Shown piece by piece: positions 50,397-57,570 of a stretch of 64,000 nucleotides of DNA. Position numbers and translations under genes: made by a program. The notes under the pieces are model-generated. The model searched no databases. It worked only from the letters and a program-made list of their open reading frames with translations, and was not told the DNA's origin. Location of the stretch: the NCBI GenBank assembly GCA_024134725.1, contig CP099863.1:2699258-2763257 (forward strand), read 5' to 3'. The stretch comes from Bacillus sp. 1780r2a1 (GTDB lineage: Bacteria; Bacillota; Bacilli; Bacillales; Bacillaceae_H). Numbering within the stretch: the stretch's first letter is position 1; every line of letters starts with the position of its first letter.

Positions 50397-51593
50397 ATGA
50401 GAAACGCAAAACTTGAAAAACAAAACCATCAGCAGCTAGGAAAAGAGCTTGAACTCTTTTTGACTCTGGAAGAAGCACCCGGCATGCCATTTTTCTTACC
50501 AAACGGCATGTCTATTCGAAACGAACTCGTTAACGATTGGAAACAAAAGCATATTCAAGCTGAATATGCGGAGATTCAAACACCCGTTATGATGAAGCAA
50601 CATTTATGGGAACAATCTGGACACTGGGACCACTATCAAGAAAATATGTATTTTTCAAACGTAGATGAACAGAGCTATGCCCTAAAGCCAATGAACTGCC
50701 CCGGTGCAATTTTATTGTTTAACAGCAAACGTAGAAGCTACCGAGAGCTTCCGGTTCGTTATGCTGAACTTGGACTCGTACACAGACATGAACTATCTGG
50801 ATCTTTAAACGGTTTGTTTCGCGTTCGCTCATTTACGCAGGATGACGCACACTTATTTGTTACGCCTGCTCAAATCGAAGCAGAGCTTAATGGTGTCTTG
50901 AAGCTAGTTCATGAATTTTATGAACAGTTCGACTTTGAATATAAAGTTGAACTTTCAACACGCCCTGAAAAATACATGGGAGATTTAAGCATGTGGGAAC
51001 AAGCGGAAGCGTCTCTTGAAAATGTCTTAAAAGCACGAGGATTAGCTTACGAAATTAATAGAGGAGACGGAGCGTTCTACGGACCTAAAATTGATTTTCA
51101 TATTTTAGACTCCCTTGGCCGAAGCTGGCAGTGTGGAACAGTTCAACTCGATTTTCAAATGCCTGAAAAATTTGACTGCACATATATCGGAGAAGATAAC
51201 ACCCCTCATCGCCCAGTAATGATTCATCGCGCAGTTTACGGTTCAATCGAACGATTTATGGGTATTTTAATCGAGCATTACGGTGGAGACTTCCCTCTTT
51301 GGCTTGCACCTGTTCAAGTGAAAATTCTGCCGATTGCTGATGCTCATATAGACTACGCAAATGAAGTTGCACAGCGCTTACGTCAGCATGGAAGACGGGT
51401 TGAAGTTGATAGCCGAAAAGAAAAGATTGGCCTTAAAATTAGGGAAGCCACGCTAAGAAAAGCTCCTTATATCGTAATTATTGGCGATCAAGAAGTAGCG
51501 AATAGCAGCCTTGCTATTCGAAAACGCACGGATAATAGTCAGCACTCCCTAAAATTTGATGATTTTTTACTGGAGCTTGCACAAAATAGATAA
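50397..51593 (+). CDS. Short threonyl-tRNA synthetase lacking TGS and editing domains
   Basis: The 398-aa class II synthetase starts at ATG 50397 (GGGAGG upstream; the in-frame TTG 50382 lies before it). Motif 1 region: YAEIQTPVMMKQHLWEQSGHW. Motif 2: GLVHRHELSGSLNGLFRVR. The zinc ligands are Cys in LKPMNCPGAI, His in DDAHLF and His in PVMIHRAVYGS (motif 3: GSIERFMGILIEH). The anticodon-binding domain (APVQVKILPIADAHIDYA to VIIGDQEVA) is complete. Ordinary bacterial ThrRS is about 640 aa; the N-terminal TGS and Ser-tRNA editing domains are entirely missing here. It is probably a second ThrRS induced by threonine starvation. Confidence 0.93.
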   Translation: MRNAKLEKQNHQQLGKELELFLTLEEAPGMPFFLPNGMSIRNELVNDWKQKHIQAEYAEIQTPVMMKQHLWEQSGHWDHYQENMYFSNVDEQSYALKPMNCPGAILLFNSKRRSYRELPVRYAELGLVHRHELSGSLNGLFRVRSFTQDDAHLFVTPAQIEAELNGVLKLVHEFYEQFDFEYKVELSTRPEKYMGDLSMWEQAEASLENVLKARGLAYEINRGDGAFYGPKIDFHILDSLGRSWQCGTVQLDFQMPEKFDCTYIGEDNTPHRPVMIHRAVYGSIERFMGILIEHYGGDFPLWLAPVQVKILPIADAHIDYANEVAQRLRQHGRRVEVDSRKEKIGLKIREATLRKAPYIVIIGDQEVANSSLAIRKRTDNSQHSLKFDDFLLELAQNR

Positions 51594-51596
51594 AAT

Positions 51597-51632
51597 AAAA
51601 GCGCTCAATATAACCATACTGAGCGCTTCCTT
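51597..51632. terminator. Bidirectional terminator
   Basis: AAGCGCTCA pairs with TGAGCGCTT, followed by CCTTTTTT, between the synthetase and the convergent GNAT gene. Confidence 0.85.
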
Positions 51633-51634
51633 TT

Positions 51635-52117
51635 TTAAAACAACAGTTCCATCTGACGACTTTTAGTAGTAAATCCTATATTTTCATAAAATTGAATCGC
51701 GCGATCATTGAATTCTAATACGTTTAGTTCAATAGCATCTACTGACTTTTCTCTGCCGTATTTAACGATTTCATTCATTAATAGCTTACCAATTCCTTTG
51801 CTTTGATGATCCTCACTAATACCGATGCTTCGAATGAATAAAGTGCACCGGTTTTTTAAAATGGGATTAGTATCTCCTGCCTTTTTAAAATCAAGGATCA
51901 CATATCCAACGACAGACTTCTCTGTATCTCGTACGACTAGTAATTCTGTTTCAGCCGATTCAAGCCATTTTTGATATTCACCACGGGACAAGGTTGAATC
52001 CTTCTTTTCATATAAATCAGGCCTTCCTTTAATATGAAGCTTCTGCACTTGATTTTTCAGCTCTGAAAATGATAAAAAATCACTTTCAACTGCCTTTGTT
52101 ACCGAATATGAATTCAT
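51635..52117 (-). CDS. GNAT-family N-acetyltransferase
   Basis: The 160-aa protein has the acetyl-CoA motif FIRSIGISEDHQSKGIGKLL (Q-x-K-G-I-G), the preceding beta strand VVGYVILDF, and the C-terminal LNVLEFNDRAIQFYENIGF typical of RimI/YkwB-like GNATs. Substrate unknown. ATG with AAAGGAGAAA upstream. Single gene. Confidence 0.85.
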   Translation of the reverse strand: MNSYSVTKAVESDFLSFSELKNQVQKLHIKGRPDLYEKKDSTLSRGEYQKWLESAETELLVVRDTEKSVVGYVILDFKKAGDTNPILKNRCTLFIRSIGISEDHQSKGIGKLLMNEIVKYGREKSVDAIELNVLEFNDRAIQFYENIGFTTKSRQMELLF

Positions 52118-52176
52118 AGCTTTTTCTCCTTTATGTTTTTTTAAAAATAATCTACCTAAACAAGATTACTGCCCAA

Positions 52177-52203
52177 ACGTTTTGTAGGCTGTTGCATATA
52201 CTT
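52177..52203 (+). promoter_or_regulatory. Weak sigma-K-like promoter
   Basis: AC at 52177-52178, 16 bp, then CATATACTT (one mismatch to CATANNNTA), about 25 bp before the Gly/Pro-rich protein gene. Confidence 0.4.
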
Positions 52204-52226
52204 CTAAAGAAAAAGGAGGTATTGTT

Positions 52227-52472
52227 ATGTATCAAAACCAACACGTATACACTGAGCACGATTTTCGCAGACCTTATGGCAGACCAGGCGGCTTCGGTCG
52301 TCCATTTGGCAGACCATTCGGACGTCCTTTCGGAGGACCATTTATCTTTGGAGCTCCGTTCTTAGGGGGATTAGCTGGAGGATTACTTGCTAGCTCTCTT
52401 TACGGTGGCGGCTTCGGCCCATACCCTTATCCACCATACCCTTACTATCCACCATATGGTTACTATTATTAA
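52227..52472 (+). CDS. Gly/Pro/Tyr-rich repeat protein, probable spore coat component
   Basis: The 81-aa protein starts with a short polar segment, then tandem G-R-P-F(G) units (residues about 16-38: GRPGGFGRPFGRPFGRPFGG). A small hydrophobic Gly/Leu stretch (FLGGLAGGLLASSLYGGG) follows, then a Tyr/Pro tail (PYPYPPYPYYPPYGYYY). The composition resembles small Bacillus coat and morphogenetic proteins. Very strong ribosome site AAAAAGGAGG and a sigma-K-like promoter. I do not recognise a named family. Confidence 0.75.
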   Translation: MYQNQHVYTEHDFRRPYGRPGGFGRPFGRPFGRPFGGPFIFGAPFLGGLAGGLLASSLYGGGFGPYPYPPYPYYPPYGYYY

Positions 52473-52473
52473 G

Positions 52474-52502
52474 AAGACATGGCTTATGCCATGTCTTTTT
52501 TA
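52474..52502 (+). terminator. Terminator of the Gly/Pro-rich gene
   Basis: AAGACATGGC-ttat-GCCATGTCTT followed by TTTTT. Confidence 0.92.
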
Positions 52503-52515
52503 CCTATTAGTAAAC

Positions 52516-52599
52516 CTATACTCTTAAAAGATTTATACTTATAAAAAGCGGAATAGTAGCTAACAAATCGGAAAAAAATAAAGTAAATAATTGATTCAT
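52516..52599 (-). CDS. Hydrophobic 27-aa peptide candidate
   Basis: TATAGGGGGATGATTG precedes ATG (52597-52599) opening a 27-codon frame that begins MNQLFTLFFSDLLATIPLF and ends in a hydrophobic Ile/Leu stretch plus Arg. It looks like a single membrane-inserting helix, in the size range of type I toxins or small regulatory membrane peptides. No antisense RNA promoter is evident. An overlapping frame starting seven bases earlier has poor ribosome spacing. Modest support only. Confidence 0.35.
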   Translation of the reverse strand: MNQLFTLFFSDLLATIPLFISINLLRV

Positions 52600-52671
52600 C
52601 AATCATCCCCCTATAATTTTCCACTATGAATATAGTAACATATAAGTAAACTGTTGTTAGTGCATCGAATC

Positions 52672-52863
52672 TTAATGATCTAAATAAGTCGTATATTCTC
52701 TCATTAAAAATGAAACACCCGTCACAAATGAAATTAAAAAACAAACTCCGGTTACATAGTGCGAAAAACCATAGAGTAAATACATGAAAAGAAAAACGAT
52801 AAATGTAAGTATGAAAAGCCACTTAACGTATTTTTTGATTACATAGGACTGTTGCTTCTGCAT
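52672..52863 (-). CDS. Two-helix small membrane protein, 63 aa
   Basis: ATG 52863 follows AAAGGATAGATAAT. The N-terminus is polar and basic (QKQQSYVIKKYVK), then two hydrophobic helices (WLFILTFIVFLFMYLLYGF and VCFLISFVTGVSFL) and a short tail (MREYTTYLDH). An upstream in-frame start at 52917 would run into the end of the sftE gene. It lies 31 bp downstream of sftE and may be co-transcribed. It resembles YrhC-type small proteins, but I am not sure. Confidence 0.55.
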   Translation of the reverse strand: MQKQQSYVIKKYVKWLFILTFIVFLFMYLLYGFSHYVTGVCFLISFVTGVSFLMREYTTYLDH

Positions 52864-52894
52864 ATTATCTATCCTTTCAGCTTTTAACTTATAT

Positions 52895-53797
52895 CTACAG
52901 TACAATCCAAAACACAATGGGTAACGTCACTAAGCTTAAAGACGTGCTGAATAGTGTAGCAACCGAGACAAACTCCGGTTCCGTGTCGAATTGCATGGCA
53001 TACATCGTTGTATTGGCAGCTGTAGGCATAGCAGCCATGATAATCATAATTTGCTTTGTCACGTCATCAACCGGGAGAAACAACGTTAAAACGTATGCAA
53101 TAACCGGGGAAATAGCTAGCTTAATAGCAAGGGAGAAAGATAGTTTCTTCTTGGCTAAATTTCGAACGGATATAGTAGCAAGCTGCATTCCCAGCACAAT
53201 CATAATTGTCGGGATAGCGGCATTAGCAACTAAATCAACTGCTTGATAAACTGGCTTACTAAGTTCTATATGTAAGAGCTGAAACATTACTCCAACAATT
53301 GCACCATATATAATTGGCATTCGCTTAACCGCACGCAGTGACTCTTTTATTCCACTTGTCCCTTTCCCTCCTTTAGCAGCATAATATACACCAATTGTAC
53401 ACATCACGAGCTGCTGAATAACCATCAGTATAATAGCCGACTCAAGCCCCGTTGCGCCAAAAAGTAATAATACAACCGGCGTGCCGTAATTTCCATTATT
53501 CATAAAAGCAGAAGCTAGAATCATTCCACACGTTTGTGAGTTTGTGTAGCGATTTATCCACGATAAGATAAATACCACGCTAATCAGTAGGAAACAAAGG
53601 CCAAACGTATATAAAATAAAATACACATACTCTTGGTTAAACACAGTCGTATAAAAGGTTCGGAACACTAAAACAGGAGACATTAAGTATAAAGCCATTG
53701 TGGAAATGGATTTCGTATCAAATCCAATCCGCTTTTGTCCAATAAATCCAAGCGCAAATATTCCAAATATCGGGATTAATACAAATAAAAATTCCAT
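52895..53797 (-). CDS. sftE: AEC-family permease, probable sulfolactate exporter of the sft cluster
   Basis: The 300-aa, 10-helix protein of the auxin-efflux-carrier family has FMNNGNYGTPVVLLLFG (the N-x-N-x-G crossover motif) in the middle, AANAAIPTIMIVLGMQLA, and AAMPTAANTTMYAMQF near the C-terminus. AEC members export or exchange organic anions. As the last gene of the sulfoquinovose cluster, it is the expected exporter of 3-sulfolactate; the symbol rests on position rather than direct proof. I use ATG 53797 (GAAGGTG upstream), not the GTG at 53812. A hairpin (53829-53860) separates it from sftD. Confidence 0.8.
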   Translation of the reverse strand: MEFLFVLIPIFGIFALGFIGQKRIGFDTKSISTMALYLMSPVLVFRTFYTTVFNQEYVYFILYTFGLCFLLISVVFILSWINRYTNSQTCGMILASAFMNNGNYGTPVVLLLFGATGLESAIILMVIQQLVMCTIGVYYAAKGGKGTSGIKESLRAVKRMPIIYGAIVGVMFQLLHIELSKPVYQAVDLVANAAIPTIMIVLGMQLATISVRNLAKKKLSFSLAIKLAISPVIAYVLTLFLPVDDVTKQIMIIMAAMPTAANTTMYAMQFDTEPEFVSVATLFSTSLSLVTLPIVFWIVL

Positions 53798-53828
53798 TGT
53801 TTGCACCTTCACTATTATGTTTTTATAC

Positions 53829-53860
53829 AGAAGTAGAGGCCTTGTTTATACATAGGCCTC
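53829..53860 (-). terminator. Intercistronic hairpin between sftD and sftE
   Basis: AGAGGCC and GGCCTCT form the stem around a 13-nt loop, with no strong T-run. It may be partial attenuation or an mRNA-stability element. Confidence 0.45.
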
Positions 53861-53868
53861 TGCTGTTA

Positions 53869-55302
53869 TTATAGATTTAAAACGATGATACGCTCTTCCG
53901 TCATTTCTTCTATTGCGTATTTTGGTCCTTCTTTACCACTACCGCTGTTTTTCACACCACCATACGGCATATGATCCACTCGGTAAGCTGAAGCATCGTT
54001 AACAATTAAACCACCAACTTCAATTTCACGAGCAGCTTTCATCGCAAAGCTTAAATCGTTTGTAAATAAGCCTGCTTGAAGACCATATTCTGAATCATTC
54101 ACTCTAGCAATTACTTCATCAATTTCAGTATATGTCGCAACAGCAACCACAGGGCCAAATATTTCTTGACGGCAAACCTTCATATCATCCTTTACGTTAG
54201 TTAAAACCGTTGGTAAATAAAAGGAACCGCTTGCTTTTCCGCCTATTTCAACAGTTGCCCCTTGACTCTTTGCTTCTTGAACCCAAGCGTCGACTCTCTC
54301 AACTTCTTTTAAGCGAATCATCGGGCCGATATCAGTTTCTTCGCTCATTGGATTTCCTACAATTAACTTTGCTGTTTTTTCTTTAAGCTTTTCAATAAAT
54401 GCTGTATAAACGGCTTCATGTACATACACGCGCTGCACAGAAATACACACTTGACCTGCATTATTAAAGCTTTTCTGAGAAATTAGAGAAGCAGCTTGTT
54501 CTATATTAGCATCGCTATGAACAACCGTTGCTGAATTGTTTCCTAGTTCCAGCGCCACTTTTCGCAGACCTGCTTTTGAGCGAATGAACTCTCCAACGCG
54601 GGGACTACCAGTAAAAGTGAACATATTAACGTCTGGATTATCTAATAGCCATGTACCAATTTGTTCACCATCTCCGGTTACAACTTGTAAGCGGCCTGTA
54701 GGTAATCCTGCTTCCTCAAATAAAGCTGCTAACTTTAATGCACAAATAGGGGTTACCTCAGCAGGTTTTAGTACAACAGTATTTCCAGCTGCTAGTGCTG
54801 GTCCAATCTTATGACACACCAAATTGAGCGGTACGTTAAACGGTGTAATCGCAGCGATAACGCCAACCGGCACGCGAACCGTAAATGCCATTCGATTTTC
54901 AGAGCCAGCTGCGGATTCAACAGGAACTCCATCTCCATGAATACGCTTAGCTTCTTCAGCAGATAGCTGCAGTGTTTGAGCAGCACGTTCTACTTCGCCT
55001 CTTGATTCACGAATTGGTTTACCGACCTCCATCGCTAATATTTGTGCAAATTCTTCTTTTCTGGCTACTAACAATTCAGCCACCTTCATTAATACTTCGT
55101 ATCGCGCATATGGTGAAAATGAGGTTTCAAGTGCTTTCTTTGCTCCCTGAACAGCTTGATTAACGTGATGTTTTTCGGCAACTGCTATTCTTGCAGCTGT
55201 TTCTTGCGTATATTTATCAAGAACATCCATTTCTTTTTTAGTCTCAATCCATTCTCCATCTACATATAACCCATATTGCTTTACGCTTGCCGTATTTACC
55301 AT
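53869..55302 (-). CDS. sftD: Sulfolactaldehyde dehydrogenase (ALDH superfamily)
   Basis: The 477-aa NAD(P)-dependent aldehyde dehydrogenase has the cofactor motif FTFTGSPRVGEFI, catalytic Glu in VALELGNNSATVV, catalytic Cys in FNNAGQVCISVQR and the C-terminal QEIFGPVVAV. It resembles lactaldehyde/GapN-type ALDHs. In the sulfo-transaldolase pathway SftD oxidises 3-sulfolactaldehyde to 3-sulfolactate, and the neighbouring SftT/SftI/SftG genes support that. I start at ATG 55302 (GGGGAG 8 nt upstream) rather than GTG 55311. It follows sftR by 24 bp. Confidence 0.9.
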   Translation of the reverse strand: MVNTASVKQYGLYVDGEWIETKKEMDVLDKYTQETAARIAVAEKHHVNQAVQGAKKALETSFSPYARYEVLMKVAELLVARKEEFAQILAMEVGKPIRESRGEVERAAQTLQLSAEEAKRIHGDGVPVESAAGSENRMAFTVRVPVGVIAAITPFNVPLNLVCHKIGPALAAGNTVVLKPAEVTPICALKLAALFEEAGLPTGRLQVVTGDGEQIGTWLLDNPDVNMFTFTGSPRVGEFIRSKAGLRKVALELGNNSATVVHSDANIEQAASLISQKSFNNAGQVCISVQRVYVHEAVYTAFIEKLKEKTAKLIVGNPMSEETDIGPMIRLKEVERVDAWVQEAKSQGATVEIGGKASGSFYLPTVLTNVKDDMKVCRQEIFGPVVAVATYTEIDEVIARVNDSEYGLQAGLFTNDLSFAMKAAREIEVGGLIVNDASAYRVDHMPYGGVKNSGSGKEGPKYAIEEMTEERIIVLNL

Positions 55303-55326
55303 GTCTCCCACTCCCCAAAATGTTTG

Positions 55327-56061
55327 TTATCTCGTTAATTCAATATCATAATGGTACTTGTCACTACGAAACTTTGTAGTTGTAAACTCAATAGGCTTAT
55401 CATCAAAACCAAAGCTCAACCTTGTCATTTCCAAGAGAGATTCTCCCGCTCTAATACCTAATAAATCTGCTTCATAAATGGTAGCATTCATTGCAGATAT
55501 CTTTTCTTTTGCACGTTTTAATAAAATCCCTTCACTTTCTAAGACTTCATAAAATTTAGCTCTATTTAAATCCTCTTTATTTAAAATTTTTCCGATATGA
55601 ACCGGCCAACAAGATCTTTCAATCGCAATTGGCACTTCATCAGCAAACCGTACGCGCTCAATGACTAGAATTTCTTCATCATCAGCTATCCCCAACTTTG
55701 TTTTTTCATAATAAAGATCTTTTTTAAATTCTGCTCGAATTAACTTTGATTCAGGCGTTAACCCTCTTTCAATTGCTTCTTCTGCAAATCCTTTCAACTT
55801 ACCTAAGCTTCCCCCTATTAATGGCTGTGTTTTGACAATCGTTCCTTTCCCCTGCTTTTTCTCCAGCAGACCGTCTTGCACAAGCATTGTGATTGCTTGA
55901 CGTAAGGTTGTACGACTAACTTCAAACTCTTCCATCAATTCTTGTTCAGTTGGAATTAGTGTATTAGGAGGCCATACTTTCTCTTGAATACGCTTTACAA
56001 GAATATCTTTAACCTGCAAATATAGCGCAATGTTTTTGGTAGGATCTATAATTGCTTTCAC
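55327..56061 (-). CDS. sftR: GntR/HutC-family regulator of the sft cluster, GTG start
   Basis: The 244-aa protein has an N-terminal GntR winged helix (ALYLQVKDILVKRIQEKVWP, then TEQELMEEFEVSRTTLRQAI) and a C-terminal UTRA ligand domain (residues about 85-240; VIERVRFADEVPIAIERSCW, TRLSFGFDDKPIEFTTTKFR). HutC-type regulators bind sugar phosphates or related effectors. Placed between sftI and sftD, it should control the cluster, with a sulfosugar or its phosphate as plausible inducer. GTG 56061 follows AAAGGGTGAT. Symbol by analogy with published sft clusters. Confidence 0.88.
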   Translation of the reverse strand: MKAIIDPTKNIALYLQVKDILVKRIQEKVWPPNTLIPTEQELMEEFEVSRTTLRQAITMLVQDGLLEKKQGKGTIVKTQPLIGGSLGKLKGFAEEAIERGLTPESKLIRAEFKKDLYYEKTKLGIADDEEILVIERVRFADEVPIAIERSCWPVHIGKILNKEDLNRAKFYEVLESEGILLKRAKEKISAMNATIYEADLLGIRAGESLLEMTRLSFGFDDKPIEFTTTKFRSDKYHYDIELTR

Positions 56062-56091
56062 TTTCTTTTATCACCCTTTTCTTATAAACTT

Positions 56092-57438
56092 TTAACATCC
56101 AGTATATAAATTGGTTTGGATGTTTAAAATTCTTCCTAACTCTTTAAGTTCATCTACTACGTCACCGTATACTAATGCAAAATGTGGCTCGTAACCTGCA
56201 TGCATTAAATCATATAAAGTCTCCGTTACATCCGTAGCTAATTCTACTTCAACTGACGTACCGGTAAAAGGCTGTTCAACGTCAAGCGCCGTTCCTTTCA
56301 TAATTAATAAACGATAACCGTCTGGTGTATGACTTACTCGGAACATCGTTACTTCTCCAGCTTTTAACCCAAAGTCCATTGCCAAGCCAATCTTTCTGTT
56401 AGGATGAACACCAGCTGTAGCTCCAGTATCTGGACGAGCTAACGAATAAGCACCAGCTCCACAGTGCCAAAATACAGCTGAATTTTTCTCTTCATCAATG
56501 TGAACTAAGTCTCCCAAATATGGAGCGTTTCCGTTTGCTAATTCTCTTAAGATAAACATGGAAATTGATCCATGAATATCAGATTCGCATGATGTTACCA
56601 TTCCATCCTCTGTGAACTGAGACAGAGTTGAGCACGGTGCTGCTCCTAGATCATTGAAAAAATCTGGCCAACATCGCATAGCAAGTGATGTAAAACCTTC
56701 CTTCTCAATCTCTCGTTTTATATAAGTAGAAAATTGAGCAAACTTTTGCACGGTTTCATCATCGCGCTGCAGCCCTATTACTTGTTGTTCAGCACGATCT
56801 ACTTCTCCAACCCATTCTGACTTTGGAATATGAATACATTCTTTAAATGCTTTTTGCAAATCTACTTTTTTTAAGGTAACACCAAATGCTTGATGCAGTT
56901 CATCTTCATCGGCTTGAGAGAAGAAGAATCCAGGTGGATAATCTCCGACTACTCCAACCTTCATATCTTTTAATGATTGAATGACACGCATTACGCTAAG
57001 CTGTTTAGTTAACTTGCGCTGCAGCTGTTCTTCATCAGGGTTTCCAAATACAAATGAGAATGGATGGTTATGATTTCTAAGTACGTTACTTGTACTATTG
57101 CCACCTGTTAACGAGTTTAGTCGCAAGCGACCGCCAACACTTGGTTCTCGAACAGACCATACCACAACAGGATTTGTAAAATATTCAAGCGTTTTCACCA
57201 TAAACTCTCCATCGGCAAACGTTACGCTTTGATATAGTAAAGTATCAATTGACTCATGACGAATTGATTGTAGAAAGTCTTCTAACTCTTCTACAGATGT
57301 AAGAATTTCATTTGGTGCTATAACTTTGGCACAAGATGCTTGCAGCCAATTTTCACTTTGCTTGCGATATTGTTCTGCCACTTCAATATCAAATGTTTTT
57401 CTCCCGATTGGCAAATATAAAACAGATGTATTTAACAT
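56092..57438 (-). CDS. sftI: Sulfoquinovose isomerase (L-fucose-isomerase-like)
   Basis: The 448-aa protein has the L-fucose/arabinose-isomerase fold: an N-terminal Rossmann-like region (VLYLPIGRKTFD, VVWSVREPSVGGRLR with LNSLTGGN), a middle domain (LAMRCWPDFFNDLGAAPCST, TSCESDIHGSISMFI with the metal-binding Glu and Asp) and a C-terminal region (AVFWHCGAGAYSLA with the metal-ligand His). In sulfo-TAL clusters SftI converts sulfoquinovose to 6-deoxy-6-sulfofructose. ATG 57438 (AAAGGGGAAAAGTTT) is preferred to the upstream 57471 start. It has its own promoter region after the terminator behind sftG. Confidence 0.9.
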   Translation of the reverse strand: MLNTSVLYLPIGRKTFDIEVAEQYRKQSENWLQASCAKVIAPNEILTSVEELEDFLQSIRHESIDTLLYQSVTFADGEFMVKTLEYFTNPVVVWSVREPSVGGRLRLNSLTGGNSTSNVLRNHNHPFSFVFGNPDEEQLQRKLTKQLSVMRVIQSLKDMKVGVVGDYPPGFFFSQADEDELHQAFGVTLKKVDLQKAFKECIHIPKSEWVGEVDRAEQQVIGLQRDDETVQKFAQFSTYIKREIEKEGFTSLAMRCWPDFFNDLGAAPCSTLSQFTEDGMVTSCESDIHGSISMFILRELANGNAPYLGDLVHIDEEKNSAVFWHCGAGAYSLARPDTGATAGVHPNRKIGLAMDFGLKAGEVTMFRVSHTPDGYRLLIMKGTALDVEQPFTGTSVEVELATDVTETLYDLMHAGYEPHFALVYGDVVDELKELGRILNIQTNLYTGC

Positions 57439-57482
57439 AAACTTTTCCCCTTTATTCCTTGTTTCTCTCATTCATCATAATG

Positions 57483-57513
57483 ATTATATCATACATCACT
57501 ACCTTTTAGTGAT
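57483..57513 (-). promoter_or_regulatory. sftI promoter with adjacent inverted repeat
   Basis: On the minus strand TATAAT (57483-57488) is preceded by a perfect 7-bp inverted repeat ATCACTA-5-TAGTGAT (57495-57513) where a -35 box would be. The -35 is poor, so regulator binding is likely. Confidence 0.55.
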
Positions 57514-57532
57514 CTTTTTTAACTAAACAGAA

Positions 57533-57566
57533 AAAACTGCTGAAGAAACCGGCAGTTTTTTCTGTT
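57533..57566 (-). terminator. Terminator between sftG and sftI
   Basis: AAAAAACTGC pairs with GCAGTTTTTT, with the T-run on the minus strand, a few bases after the sftG stop. Confidence 0.88.
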
Positions 57567-57570
57567 TTTT

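Noticed and set aside
52484..52822. 112-codon leftward frame rich in Phe, Tyr and Cys
   Set aside because: It overlaps the better supported two-helix membrane-protein gene in another frame, has no ribosome site at its start and runs into a terminator hairpin.
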